The position numbers were made by a program, and so were the translations under genes. A stretch of 64,000 nt of DNA from JAFECT01 sp035551675 (GTDB lineage Bacteria > Pseudomonadota > Alphaproteobacteria > Caulobacterales > Caulobacteraceae). The stretch's first letter is position 1. Each line of letters starts with the position of its first letter. Where the stretch lies: the NCBI GenBank assembly GCA_035551675.1, contig DASZMV010000018.1, positions 62,001 through 126,000 on the forward strand, given 5' to 3'. The notes below the pieces were generated by a model, which was not told where the DNA came from, searched no databases, and saw nothing but the letters and a program-made list of their open reading frames with translations. Positions 26,922 through 34,753 of the stretch are shown piece by piece.

Positions 26922-27158
26922 ATGCCGATGAGCGAGGACGAGCTGGAAGCGCATCTGCGTGAAGCCTTCCCCGACGCCGAGATCGCGATCGAGGATCTCG
27001 CCGGCGACGGCGACCACTATCGCGCGCGCATTCGCGACAAGACCTTCGAGGGCATGCCCCGGGTCCGCCAGCATCAGCTCGTCTATGCCGCGCTGAAGGG
27101 CAAGATGGGCGGCGAGCTTCATGCGCTCGCGCTCGACACCGCGACGAAGGAGGGCTGA
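26922..27158 (+). CDS. BolA family protein
   Basis: A 78-residue BolA-like protein: DELEAHLREAFPDAEIAIEDLAGDGDHY, then the conserved FEGMPRVRQHQLVYAALKG and LHALALDT. BolA proteins partner monothiol CGFS glutaredoxins in Fe-S/iron handling, and a CGFS glutaredoxin gene lies 1 kb downstream in the same operon. The ATG at 26922 is chosen because GGAGAG lies about ten bases upstream. The preceding 220-bp gap contains two GTTAACG motifs and a weak sigma-54-like match. Confidence 0.9.
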   Translation: MPMSEDELEAHLREAFPDAEIAIEDLAGDGDHYRARIRDKTFEGMPRVRQHQLVYAALKGKMGGELHALALDTATKEG

Positions 27159-27161
27159 GCC

Positions 27162-28088
27162 ATGCGCTACCGCCCCTTCGGCCGATCCGGCGTCGCCACT
27201 TCCTGCGTCGCCCTCAGCCTGACCGACAAGGCCGCGGCCCGCGGCGCCGAAGCCCTGCGCCAGCTCATCTGCGTCGGCCTCGAGGCCGGCGTTAACACCT
27301 ATCACATCGACGCCCTCGACTCGCAGGTCCCCGCGGTGCTCGGCGAAACCCTGTCGGCGGTCGACCGCCATCTGATTTTCGTCTCGCTGCAGCTGGGCGT
27401 CGCCCAGGGGCGCGTGGGCACCACCCGCGACTTCTCGCCCGAGACCCTGACCGCCACGGTCGATCAGGTGCTGAACGCCTCACAACTGGGCCACATCGAC
27501 CTCGTCGTGCTCGACGATCCGGGCGTGGACGAATTGCCGCGGAGCTCGCTCGAGGCTCTGAAGGGGCTGCGGGCGTCGGGCCGGGTCAGCCTGCTCGGCG
27601 TGGCCGGCGCCAACGACGCCATGGACGCCTACGTCTCGACCAACAGCTTCGACGTCCTGGTCACGCCCTATCACCTGCGTTCCGGTTGGAAGGAGCGTAA
27701 CCGCCTGAAGGCCGCGGTCGGCCTCGACATGGGCGTGATCGGCTACGACTGGTACCCGGACGAGTTCTCGACCGCCGCCAAGACCGAAGCGGCGATTCAG
27801 CCCAAGTCCCGCGGCTGGTTCGGCGGCAAGGCGGCCGGCTCCCACCCGCTGGAAGGCGTCGGCTCGTACCGCTTCCTGCACCAGACCAAGGGCTGGACGG
27901 CCGAAGAGATCTGCCTCGCCTACAGCCTGACCGAGCCGTCCCTCGCCACGGTCCTGGTCGAGAGCGACGATCCCGAGCACCTGGCCCGGCTTGCCGCCGT
28001 CCCGGACCGCGACATGCCCCCCGGCCTCGCGGCCCAGGTGGAAATGGCCCGCTTCGCCCCCATGAACGACAAGTCCGCCACGGGTTGA
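27162..28088 (+). CDS. Aldo/keto reductase-like protein lacking catalytic residues
   Basis: A 308-residue TIM-barrel-type protein starting MRYRPFGRSGVATSCVALSL, as in aldo/keto reductases. The positions where AKRs carry the catalytic Asp/Tyr (DTAxxYG) read YHIDALDSQ, and the strand that normally ends in HxP reads LVVLDDPG, so the Asp-Tyr-Lys-His tetrad is not evident. It starts 3 bp after the bolA-like gene and precedes grxD, so it probably belongs to an iron-sulfur-linked operon. It may be a non-catalytic or repurposed AKR; the function is unknown. Confidence 0.75.
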   Translation: MRYRPFGRSGVATSCVALSLTDKAAARGAEALRQLICVGLEAGVNTYHIDALDSQVPAVLGETLSAVDRHLIFVSLQLGVAQGRVGTTRDFSPETLTATVDQVLNASQLGHIDLVVLDDPGVDELPRSSLEALKGLRASGRVSLLGVAGANDAMDAYVSTNSFDVLVTPYHLRSGWKERNRLKAAVGLDMGVIGYDWYPDEFSTAAKTEAAIQPKSRGWFGGKAAGSHPLEGVGSYRFLHQTKGWTAEEICLAYSLTEPSLATVLVESDDPEHLARLAAVPDRDMPPGLAAQVEMARFAPMNDKSATG

Positions 28089-28139
28089 CCCCGGGCCTCC
28101 CGAGACCTAGCTCAAGGGCCTGTTAAGAGGCCCTCAGCC

Positions 28140-28571
28140 GTGACCGACACGCCCGCCGCCCAAGCCGAAACCACCGCCCCGCAAATCGAGGCTGCATCCG
28201 AGGCGGCCGATCCCGCCCACGCCTTCATCAAGCAGACGGTGGAGTCGTACCCGGTCGTCCTGTTCATGAAGGGCACGCCGGATGCGCCGCGCTGCGGCTT
28301 CTCGGCGGTGACCGTGCAGATTCTCGACCATGTCGGCGCGCCCTTCGTCGGCGTCGACGTGCTGCAGGACGACGGCCTGCGCCAGGGGATCAAGAGCTTC
28401 AGCGACTGGCCCACCATTCCCCAGCTCTATGTGAAGGGCGAGTTCGTCGGCGGCTCCGACATCGTGCGCGAGATGTACCAGTCGGGCGAGCTGACCGCGT
28501 TCCTCACCGAAAAGGGCGTGGTGGAAGCCGAAGGTGCGGCGCAAGACGGCGAGACCTCGGGCGACGCATGA
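28140..28571 (+). CDS. grxD: Monothiol glutaredoxin, Grx4 family
   Basis: A 143-residue glutaredoxin with the diagnostic CGFS active site (MKGTPDAPRCGFSAVTVQIL) and WPTIPQLYVKGEFVGGSDIV. These bind a bridging [2Fe-2S] cluster with glutathione and BolA. It starts with GTG at 28140, has a 25-residue Ala/Glu/Thr-rich N-terminal extension and an acidic C-terminal tail, and is thus longer than the usual ~110. It overlaps the next gene by ATGA. Confidence 0.95.
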   Translation: MTDTPAAQAETTAPQIEAASEAADPAHAFIKQTVESYPVVLFMKGTPDAPRCGFSAVTVQILDHVGAPFVGVDVLQDDGLRQGIKSFSDWPTIPQLYVKGEFVGGSDIVREMYQSGELTAFLTEKGVVEAEGAAQDGETSGDA

Positions 28572-28993
28572 GGAACGCGCACAAACCCCGCGCCGACCGC
28601 GAGGTGTTCACGCTTCCTCTTCCCATCCTTCCCGAAGACATCGACGAGAACGGCCACGTGAACAACGTGGTCTATGTGCGCTGGCTGCAGGACGCGGGCA
28701 CGGCGCATTGGAACGCGCGCTTTCGCGACGACGAGCGCGCCAGGTGGTCGTGGGTGGCGCTCCGTCACGAGGTCGACTATCGCCGTCCGCTGATGCCCGG
28801 CGACGCCGTTCACGCCCGTACCTGGGTCGGCGACGCCGAGGGACCGCGCTTCGCACGGTTCGTGCTGATCGAAGGGCCGAACGGTTTGAGCGCCCAAGGC
28901 AAGACGGAATGGTGCCTTGTCGACGCGCTCACCATGAAGCCCGCGCGCATTCCACCCGGCATGGTCGAGCGTCTGGCGAAGACCGCGGACTGA
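28568..28993 (+). CDS. YbgC/FadM-type acyl-CoA thioesterase
   Basis: A 141-residue hotdog protein with DIDENGHVNNVVYVRWLQDA, the catalytic-Asp/helix signature of the 4-hydroxybenzoyl-CoA thioesterase-like group, and LRHEVDYRRPLMPGD in the following strand. It probably hydrolyses an acyl-CoA in the cytoplasm. Coupling to grxD through an ATGA overlap is clear; a functional link is not. Confidence 0.87.
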   Translation: MRNAHKPRADREVFTLPLPILPEDIDENGHVNNVVYVRWLQDAGTAHWNARFRDDERARWSWVALRHEVDYRRPLMPGDAVHARTWVGDAEGPRFARFVLIEGPNGLSAQGKTEWCLVDALTMKPARIPPGMVERLAKTAD

Positions 28994-29026
28994 TGTAGAC
29001 TCCGCGCGTCCTTGCGGGAGGCGCGC

Positions 29027-29830
29027 ATGATCAGGTTCGGGGTTCTGGCGGCGGCGCTCGCCCTGACGGCGCTTCCCCTCCTCGCCCACGCCCAGGACGA
29101 CGACAAGGCGCCTGGCCGCCCGACCACATTCGCCTGCACGCTGAAGCCGACCGACGAGGGTTTCGTCGGCGATTGCGGCCTGATCTTTCCCGATACGGCG
29201 GCGCCGGTGCTGAAGCTGCGGCCGGCAGCGGATATCGATGGCGTCTGGCGCGAAGACCGCCTCGCGCAACGCGTCTACAAGGGATCCTTCGTCGAAGGCA
29301 TACAGGCCTCGACGCTCGCACTGGAAATCTACCCCGGCGGCTGGGGCGTCCTTCGCACGGCGTACGGTTGGTTCCCCGTCACCGGCTTTGCGACGACGAG
29401 CAGCGATCTCGACTTCACCCTGGACTCGAAACACGAGGTCGCGCCCGGACCGCTCGACGAGCGTATCCTGATGCGCGCCATCCAGATCTCCCGCCAGGGC
29501 GCCGACTGGAACCGCAAGGACAACCGTCGCTGCGAAGACACCACGCACTGGTCGATCTATTGCGCGATGGATCAGGCGACCGCGGAGGTAACCGGCGCCC
29601 ACGATCACCGCCGTCCCGCCATGGAGGTCGTGCGTCTGCTCGTCGAGGCGCGCACCAAGCACAAGGCCTATGCCCACCGCCTGATGGACTACAACAACGA
29701 CCCGGCGACCACGCTGACCGACGTGCAGTCCCTGTTCGAGGACGCGCTGCAACGCGTGCGCGATGACGACTGGCTCAGCGAGCACGACTTCGTCCGCCCC
29801 GACGGCCAGGGCGGTTTCACGCCGGGCTAG
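29027..29830 (+). CDS. Exported protein of unknown function
   Basis: A 267-residue protein with a signal peptide (MIRFGVLAAALALTALPLLAHA). The mature protein has paired Cys in FACTLKPT and DCGLIFPD and another pair in RRCEDTTHWSIYCAMD, suggesting disulfides in the periplasm. The rest is rich in aromatic strands and a C-terminal helical segment. The start at 29027 is set by GGGAGG six bases upstream. No family is recognised. Confidence 0.7.
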   Translation: MIRFGVLAAALALTALPLLAHAQDDDKAPGRPTTFACTLKPTDEGFVGDCGLIFPDTAAPVLKLRPAADIDGVWREDRLAQRVYKGSFVEGIQASTLALEIYPGGWGVLRTAYGWFPVTGFATTSSDLDFTLDSKHEVAPGPLDERILMRAIQISRQGADWNRKDNRRCEDTTHWSIYCAMDQATAEVTGAHDHRRPAMEVVRLLVEARTKHKAYAHRLMDYNNDPATTLTDVQSLFEDALQRVRDDDWLSEHDFVRPDGQGGFTPG

Positions 29831-29839
29831 GCCATCAGA

Positions 29840-30562
29840 TCAGTGCGTCGTCGTCGCCGGCGGCTCGAACACCGCCCGCGGTTGGCGTCTGTAGGTCACC
29901 GACTTGACCTCCACCCGATCGACTACCTTGCCGTCGAGGGTTCGGACGATGCCGCGGAACGCCACGCGCGTTCCGTCCAGCTTCCGGTAGTCGGAGATTT
30001 CCACCGATACCGGCGGCTTGCCATCGTTGTCGACGATGCGCACGATCAGATGCGTGCGGCGATCGATCCAGAATTCCGCGGGCCGGCTGCCCTTGGGCGA
30101 GGCCTCGACGACGTCGAAGCTCCGCCCGTGTTCGCGCGCGAGCCGCACATAGCGGAACGATGCCGGAAACCGCTCCGGATAGAAGTAGCCGTTGTTGCTG
30201 ACATAGGCGGTAGTGACCGCTTCGCGTAGACTGTCGGCGTCGGACTTGACGGTCACGGCGCCGTCGGGGCCTTGCGTCCACTGGATGCTGCCGTTGAAGC
30301 CGACCGTGCGCCGCTTTCCGTCGCGCAGAGATTCGCTCTTCATCCCGTAGTGTTTGAAGTCGAGCCAGGTTCGATAGGTCGTGTCGCCATGGCGCCCCTC
30401 TTCGTAGGCGCCGTCCTTGGCGTCGAGCGCGCGACCGCCCGTCGCAACCCGGGCGGCGCGAAGGATCGCCGCGGGATCGCGACCCTCGCCGTGCGCCCAA
30501 ACCAGGCATGGCGTTGCGAGAAAAGCGGCGAGCGCGAACGCCGCCGACGTCGATAGCCGCAT
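29840..30562 (-). CDS. Exported protein of unknown function (LolA-like fold possible)
   Basis: A 240-residue protein with a signal peptide ending LVWA|HGEG. The mature part begins ILRAARVATGGRAL and continues with alternating strands (TYRTWLDFKHYGMKSESL, FWIDRRTHLIVRIVDNDG, VEISDYRKLDGTRVAFRG), a pattern seen in the half-barrel LolA/LolB-like folds and in the N-terminal part of some exported aspartyl protease proteins. That inference is structural and weak. Convergent with the upstream exported-protein gene. Confidence 0.65.
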   Translation of the reverse strand: MRLSTSAAFALAAFLATPCLVWAHGEGRDPAAILRAARVATGGRALDAKDGAYEEGRHGDTTYRTWLDFKHYGMKSESLRDGKRRTVGFNGSIQWTQGPDGAVTVKSDADSLREAVTTAYVSNNGYFYPERFPASFRYVRLAREHGRSFDVVEASPKGSRPAEFWIDRRTHLIVRIVDNDGKPPVSVEISDYRKLDGTRVAFRGIVRTLDGKVVDRVEVKSVTYRRQPRAVFEPPATTTH

Positions 30563-30657
30563 GGACCTGAGCCTCCTCCCCGTTCACGGCCAAGCTCGGC
30601 CGAGATCGTGGCGCAGAGTCGGCCGCTACGGGTCGAAACCCAGGCCATGTCGCGATA

Positions 30658-30681
30658 ACAAAAAGACCCAGTCGCCGTGGG
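30658..30681 (-). terminator. Weak terminator-like hairpin
   Basis: Read on the minus strand: CCCA-CGGCGAC-TGGG, then CTTTTTGTT. It follows the small gene 30703-31002. The stem is only four or five pairs, but the loop and T-run resemble the strong rpsD terminator at 31022-31051. Confidence 0.4.
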
Positions 30682-30702
30682 AAAGCTCGGCCGGCTCCGC
30701 AG

Positions 30703-31002
30703 CTACTGTGAGAAGCCAGGTCCGAGCACCCGATCGAGATTCAAAGGAAAAGACTGGATTTGCTCTATGATTCCGGAGATCCGGCTTTCGGTGAGTTCCT
30801 CATCGGGATTGGTGAGGTCCCCCAAGTGCCCGACAAGCCGATGAATGACCTCATTTCCGCGCATCAGCCGCGGCAGCGCGTCGACCTCATCGTAGGCCAC
30901 GCGATTTTGAACGGTCGTCTCCATGATTGCCCGAGCAAGATATTCGAGCAGTTGCTGCCGCGGTGCGTTCGCGAGGCGGGCGCGGATTGCGTCAGTGTCC
31001 AT
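30703..31002 (-). CDS. Small helical protein of unknown function
   Basis: A 99-residue, mostly helical, cytoplasmic protein (MDTDAIRARLANAPRQQLL, AYDEVDALPRLMRGNEVIHR, then ESRISGIIEQIQSF). I do not recognise it. The start at 31002 is taken rather than an upstream TTG/GTG because it begins a clean amphipathic helix and lies outside the rpsD terminator. It is encoded just downstream of the rpsD terminator on the same strand, so it probably needs its own promoter or read-through. Confidence 0.5.
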   Translation of the reverse strand: MDTDAIRARLANAPRQQLLEYLARAIMETTVQNRVAYDEVDALPRLMRGNEVIHRLVGHLGDLTNPDEELTESRISGIIEQIQSFPLNLDRVLGPGFSQ

Positions 31003-31021
31003 GGGTGCGTCCCTCCGCATG

Positions 31022-31051
31022 AAAACAAAAAGGCCCCCGTCGCCGGGGGCC
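31022..31051 (-). terminator. Rho-independent terminator of rpsD
   Basis: On the minus strand the stem GGCCCCCG/CGGGGGCC (31051-31044 and 31039-31032, loop GCGA) is followed by TTTTTGTTTT, 29 bp after the rpsD stop. A textbook intrinsic terminator. Confidence 0.9.
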
Positions 31052-31079
31052 CTTCCGAAAGGTCGAATTCGAACCGTCG

Positions 31080-31697
31080 TTAGGACGCGTAATATTCCAC
31101 GACCAGGTTCGGCTCCATCTTCACCGGATACGGCACTTCCGCTAGTTCCGGGGCGCGGACGAAGCGGACCGAGAAGCCGCGGTCGCCCTGCTCGATGTAG
31201 TCGGGGATGTCGCGCTCGCCCGACTGCTGGGCTTCGAGCACCAGGGCCATGTTGCGCGAACGCTCCTTCACCTCGACGACGTCGCCGGGCTTGCAGCGAT
31301 AGGACGCGATGTTCACGCGCTTGCCGTTCACGCTCACGTGGCCGTGGTTGACGAACTGGCGCGCGGACCAGACGGTCGGCACGAACTTGGCGCGGTAGAC
31401 GATGGCGTCCAGGCGCGACTCGAGCAGCGAGATCAGGTTCTCCGAGGTGTTGCCCTTGCGGCGCGACGCTTCGGTGTAGATCTTGATGAACTGCTTTTCG
31501 GTGATGTTGCCGTAGTAACCCTTCAGCTTCTGCTTGGCGCGGAGCTGCAGGCCGAAGTCCGACACCTTCGACTTACGGCGCTGGCCGTGCTGGCCCGGAC
31601 CGTAGGCGCGTTGGTTGATGGGAGATTTGGGACGGCCCCAGAGGTTTTCCCCCATGGCGCGGTCGAGCTTGTACTTAGCGCTGTGGCGCTTCGACAT
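31080..31697 (-). CDS. rpsD: 30S ribosomal protein S4
   Basis: A 205-residue S4, a primary 16S rRNA-binding protein that nucleates 30S assembly. Features: N-terminal RHSAKYKLDRAMGENLWGRPKS, KLKGYYGNITEKQF, and the S4 RNA-binding fold RLDAIVYRAKFVPTVWSARQFVNHGHVSVNG (split here by eye into RLDAIVYRAKF and ARQFVNHGHVSVNGK). The C-type N-terminus lacks zinc-binding cysteines, as usual in alphaproteobacteria. It is a monocistronic unit with its own promoter (31818-31846) and terminator. Confidence 0.98.
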   Translation of the reverse strand: MSKRHSAKYKLDRAMGENLWGRPKSPINQRAYGPGQHGQRRKSKVSDFGLQLRAKQKLKGYYGNITEKQFIKIYTEASRRKGNTSENLISLLESRLDAIVYRAKFVPTVWSARQFVNHGHVSVNGKRVNIASYRCKPGDVVEVKERSRNMALVLEAQQSGERDIPDYIEQGDRGFSVRFVRAPELAEVPYPVKMEPNLVVEYYAS

Positions 31698-31781
31698 AGA
31701 TCATCCTTTTCGACACGGCCCGGTCCCCTCCCCGATGGAGGCGACGATTGCAACGGCGGTCCACGCGTCATCCGTCATGGC

Positions 31782-31809
31782 TCGCGCCCAGGGCAGGCCC
31801 AGGGCGCGA
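31782..31809 (-). promoter_or_regulatory. Leader hairpin of rpsD mRNA
   Basis: Perfect 8-bp inverted repeat TCGCGCCC/GGGCGCGA (31782-31789 and 31802-31809), located at the predicted 5' end of the rpsD transcript. It could be an S4-binding leader element, but no consensus S4 leader is recognised. Confidence 0.35.
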
Positions 31810-31817
31810 AAGGCGGG

Positions 31818-31846
31818 CTTATGACGGCCGGCCCCCGAAAAGTCAA
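31818..31846 (-). promoter_or_regulatory. rpsD promoter
   Basis: On the minus strand TTGACT (31846-31841), a 17-bp spacer and CATAAG (31823-31818), about 120 bp upstream of the start codon. A good housekeeping-sigma match for a ribosomal protein gene. Confidence 0.6.
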
Positions 31847-31858
31847 CCAGAGCAAGGC

Positions 31859-32383
31859 CTAGGGCAAGGCGGCCGGCGGTCTGGCGAACATCGAGCCCAC
31901 CGCCGCCCCCAGGATGCGGACGACCATTGCGGGCGGATAGCCGAGGTGGCTGGGTACGGGATCGCCCGAAGCGGCCCCGGCGGTCCGGAAACGGGTGCAG
32001 ATCCGCATCTCCACCGGCGGCGCCCCATCCCCGAACGGCGCGCGGTAAGCCGAGACCCAGGGCCGCTTGTCGTCGAAGGCGGCGTACATGGGGGTCTGGC
32101 AGCAGCCGGCGATCATCCGCCGGGTCTTGGTGGCGTCGGTCAGGCGCAGGGCCTGTAAGCGCTCGGCCCCCTTGGTGCAGATGAAGCGGTCGCGGCGGAA
32201 CATCATCATCTCCGTCCCGCCGTCGGCGCTGAGCGCGGGGCCGCCCTGGGCCTCGATCTTGCGGCCCGCCGTCTGGCAGTCCTCGCAATAGCAGGCGTTG
32301 ACGGCAAAAGGTTTTGCTCAGGCGGCTGCCTCCACCTTGCCGCAACGGCACTTCGCCAAGTGGGTCGGTATTTCTTGGGTCAT
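31859..32383 (-). pseudogene. GFA-like zinc protein interrupted by in-frame TGA
   Basis: The frame starting at ATG 32383 gives MTQEIPTHLAKCRCGKVEAA, then a TGA at 32320-32318 (codon 22), and continues in the same frame without another stop to 31859. The continuation has NACYCEDCQTAGRK and later CCQTPMYAAF and VSAYRAPFG, as in the glutathione-dependent formaldehyde-activating (GFA/CENP-V-like) zinc fold with CxC...CxCxxC ligands. The ligands lie on both sides of the stop, so no short product would be complete. It may be a recent pseudogene, a sequencing error, or a true recoded stop; Sec is unlikely because no SECIS-like hairpin was noticed. The class III alcohol dehydrogenase, a formaldehyde-pathway enzyme, lies 2.5 kb away. 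Confidence 0.7.
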
Positions 32384-32412
32384 GGCTCAGCCGGGTAACA
32401 GGCCGCCGCCAG

Positions 32413-32469
32413 TTGACAAGGCGAATGTCTCGGGCGTATTTAACCGATAAGTTATTTAACCATCTAGTT
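32413..32469 (+). promoter_or_regulatory. Promoter with tandem ArsR-type operators
   Basis: TTGACA (32413-32418) is followed after 18 bp by TATTTA (32437-32442). Two exact copies of TTAACC-N4-AGTT lie at 32440-32453 and 32456-32469, 16 bp start to start, overlapping the -10 and the start of transcription. This is where an autorepressor should bind; the ArsR gene begins at 32482. Confidence 0.6.
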
Positions 32470-32481
32470 TAGCACGAAGCC

Positions 32482-32841
32482 ATGCAAGACACCCTGTCCG
32501 TCACCCTATCGGCGCTCGCCGACCCCACCCGCCGGGCGATCCTGGCGCGGCTGGCCGATGGCGAGACCTCAGTGACCGAGCTGGCGGAGCCGTTCGAGAT
32601 GAGCCTGCCGGCGATCTCCAAGCACCTGAAGGTTCTGGAGAAGGCCGGGCTGATCAGCCGCGGGCGCGAAGCCCAGTGGCGGCCGTGCAAGCTGGAGGCG
32701 GGACCGATGAAGGACGTGGCCGGCTGGCTGGAGACCTATCGGCGCTTCTTCGAAGAGAGCTTCGACCGGTTGGACGAATACCTGCAACGCCTCCAGAAGG
32801 GAGAAAACCATGAGGACGGAAACGATGACGACCAGGGGTGA
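32482..32841 (+). CDS. ArsR-family (SdpR-like) transcriptional repressor
   Basis: A 119-residue winged-helix protein: SALADPTRRAILARLADGETSVTELAEPF, recognition helix MSLPAISKHLKVLEKAGLI and wing SRGREAQWRPCKLE. It lacks the CxC metal site of metalloregulatory ArsR proteins, so it belongs to the non-metal group usually paired with an AHSA1/SRPBCC gene. It probably represses its own operon at the two TTAACC-N4-AGTT sites. The stop overlaps the next coding region by 32 bp, which implies coupled translation. Confidence 0.92.
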   Translation: MQDTLSVTLSALADPTRRAILARLADGETSVTELAEPFEMSLPAISKHLKVLEKAGLISRGREAQWRPCKLEAGPMKDVAGWLETYRRFFEESFDRLDEYLQRLQKGENHEDGNDDDQG

Positions 32842-33772
32842 CGTAAGCGCCCGCGAACTGGTGCTGGTGCGCGTGTTCGACGCGCCGCGTACGCTGGTGT
32901 TCAAGGCGTGGACCGAGCCGAAGCGTCTGGCCCAGTGGTGGGGCCCCAAGGGCTTCACCTGCCCGGTGTGCGAGATGGATGCGCGGCCCGGCGGCAAGTG
33001 GCGGATCGTCATGCGCGGCCCCGACGGCGGTGAATATCCGCACGGCGGCGAGATCCTCGAAATCGATCCGCCCGCGAAAATCGTGATGACTAATGCGTTG
33101 GAGGGCGACGCCGCCCCGTTCGGTCCCTCGACCTGGACGGTCAATTTCGACGAGGTGGACGGCAAGACGACCCTGACCACGCGCGTGGTCTGCGAAACGG
33201 TAGAAGATCGCGACACGATGGACCGCATGCAGTGGCGCGTGGGCTACGGCATGAGTCTGGACAAGCTGGCCGTGGAGTTGGCCATCGACCGTCGCGAGCC
33301 GGCCAAGACTCTCGACGTGACGGCGCCGCCGAACCTGGGCATCGTCGTGGTCACCCGCTGGTTCGACGCGCCGCGTGAGCTGGTGTGGAAAGTCACCACC
33401 GAAGCCGAGCACTTCCAGAACTGGTGGGGCCCGCGCCGGTACAAGAACCACATCCTGGAAATGGACGTGCGCGTGGGCGGCCGCTACCGCATCGAACAGC
33501 GCGGCGGCAACGGCGAGGTGCATCCGTTCCGCGGCGAATACCTGGAAATCGAAGCGCCGCACCGCCTGGTGATGACCCAGGGCTACGCCGACTTCCCACC
33601 CCTAACCCTGACCATCGAGCTGACGGAAAAGGATGGCGGAACCCTGCTCACGGGCACGATGGACATGGGCAGCGTGGAGGTCCGCGACACCGTGCTCAAG
33701 AGCGGGATGGAATCGGGCATGCGCGAAAGCTACGAGCGCATGGACGAGTTGATGGCCACGCTTGCAAAATAG
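32810..33772 (+). CDS. Double AHSA1/SRPBCC domain protein
   Basis: 320 residues containing two tandem START-like AHSA1 domains: domain 1 (about 15-160; RVFDAPRTLVFKAWTEPKRL, QWWGPKGF) and domain 2 (about 175-315; RWFDAPRELVWKVTTEAEHF, NWWGPRRY). Most relatives next to ArsR genes have a single domain, so this is a duplication-fusion. The fold has a deep hydrophobic cavity and may bind a ligand that relieves ArsR; no enzymatic residues are evident. AAGGGAG sits seven bases before the ATG at 32810, inside the arsR gene. Confidence 0.9.
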   Translation: MRTETMTTRGDVSARELVLVRVFDAPRTLVFKAWTEPKRLAQWWGPKGFTCPVCEMDARPGGKWRIVMRGPDGGEYPHGGEILEIDPPAKIVMTNALEGDAAPFGPSTWTVNFDEVDGKTTLTTRVVCETVEDRDTMDRMQWRVGYGMSLDKLAVELAIDRREPAKTLDVTAPPNLGIVVVTRWFDAPRELVWKVTTEAEHFQNWWGPRRYKNHILEMDVRVGGRYRIEQRGGNGEVHPFRGEYLEIEAPHRLVMTQGYADFPPLTLTIELTEKDGGTLLTGTMDMGSVEVRDTVLKSGMESGMRESYERMDELMATLAK

Positions 33773-33884
33773 ACGTCACCTGAGGTACGCGGCGCTGTCG
33801 GATCCGCGGCGCCGCGTTCGTCCTAGAGGCGACACAACCCGGCCGCGGACCCTGCGCGCGCCCCGCGACCAGGAGACGACCGCC

Positions 33885-34298
33885 ATGACCGCCTGTAGCG
33901 TCTATCTGAACTTCAACGGCAACTGCCGCGAGGCCTTCGACTTTTACGTCAAGGCCACCGGCGGCGAGCTCACGGCGGTGTCCACCTTCGGCGAGGCGCC
34001 GCCGGGGATGCCGATCACCGAAGATTTCAAGAGCAAGATCATGCATGCGCGGATCAAGCTCGGCGACACTTGGCTGATGGGCTCCGACTCGCCGCCGCAC
34101 ATGTGGTCCAAACCCGCCGGTTTCGGCGTCTCGCTGCAGGTCGATACGCCCGAGGACGCCGCGCGCATCTTCGGCAATCTGGCGGAAGGCGGCGCCATCA
34201 CCATGCCGATGGCCCCTTCCTTCTTCGCCAAGGCCTTCGGTATGCTGCATGACAAGTTCGGCGTCATGTGGATGGTGATCTGCGAAATGCCGATGTGA
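33885..34298 (+). CDS. VOC/PhnB-like glyoxalase-fold protein
   Basis: A 137-residue protein of the PhnB-like VOC superfamily (SVYLNFNGNCREAFDFYVKA, MHARIKLGDTWLMGSD, FGMLHDKFGVMWMV). AGGAGA precedes the ATG at 33885. PhnB-like proteins are frequent companions of ArsR/AHSA1 operons; activity is unknown. It is a paralogue of the next gene, probably from a tandem duplication. Confidence 0.88.
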   Translation: MTACSVYLNFNGNCREAFDFYVKATGGELTAVSTFGEAPPGMPITEDFKSKIMHARIKLGDTWLMGSDSPPHMWSKPAGFGVSLQVDTPEDAARIFGNLAEGGAITMPMAPSFFAKAFGMLHDKFGVMWMVICEMPM

Positions 34299-34312
34299 CG
34301 GAGAGCACGACC

Positions 34313-34729
34313 ATGCACACCAACATCTACCTCTACTTCAGTGGCAATCTCGAGCAAGCGTTCGAGTATTACCGCGACCATCTCGGCGGCGAGATCCTGA
34401 TGCTGAGCCGCTACAAGGACATTCCCATGCCGGCGGAGCACAAGCCGCAGGGCTGGGACGACAAGGTCATGCACGGCCGCATCAAGCTCGGCGACGCCAT
34501 CATCATGGGCTCGGACGTGAAGCGCGAGCAGGAACGCCCGATGCAGGCCTTCGACCTGGTGGCCAACACCGACACCGCCGAGGAGGCCGAGCGCGTGTTC
34601 AAGGCGCTGGCCGACGGCGGCGCGGTCTCCATGCCGCTGACCGAAACCTTCTTCGCCGTCCGCTACGGTTCGTTAAAGGACCGCTTCGGTGTTCCGTGGT
34701 CGGTGAGCTGCGAAAAGCCGATGCAATAA
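34313..34729 (+). CDS. VOC/PhnB-like glyoxalase-fold protein (second copy)
   Basis: 138 residues, with the same plan as the upstream gene: NIYLYFSGNLEQAFEYYRDH, MHGRIKLGDAIIMGSD, YGSLKDRFGVPWSVSCE. It starts 14 bp after that gene (GGAGAG upstream of the ATG at 34313). Sequence divergence between the two copies is high outside these blocks, so the duplication is old or they were acquired separately. A strong terminator follows. Confidence 0.88.
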   Translation: MHTNIYLYFSGNLEQAFEYYRDHLGGEILMLSRYKDIPMPAEHKPQGWDDKVMHGRIKLGDAIIMGSDVKREQERPMQAFDLVANTDTAEEAERVFKALADGGAVSMPLTETFFAVRYGSLKDRFGVPWSVSCEKPMQ

Positions 34730-34753
34730 CGCAGCCACGGTATCGCGCGTTTG

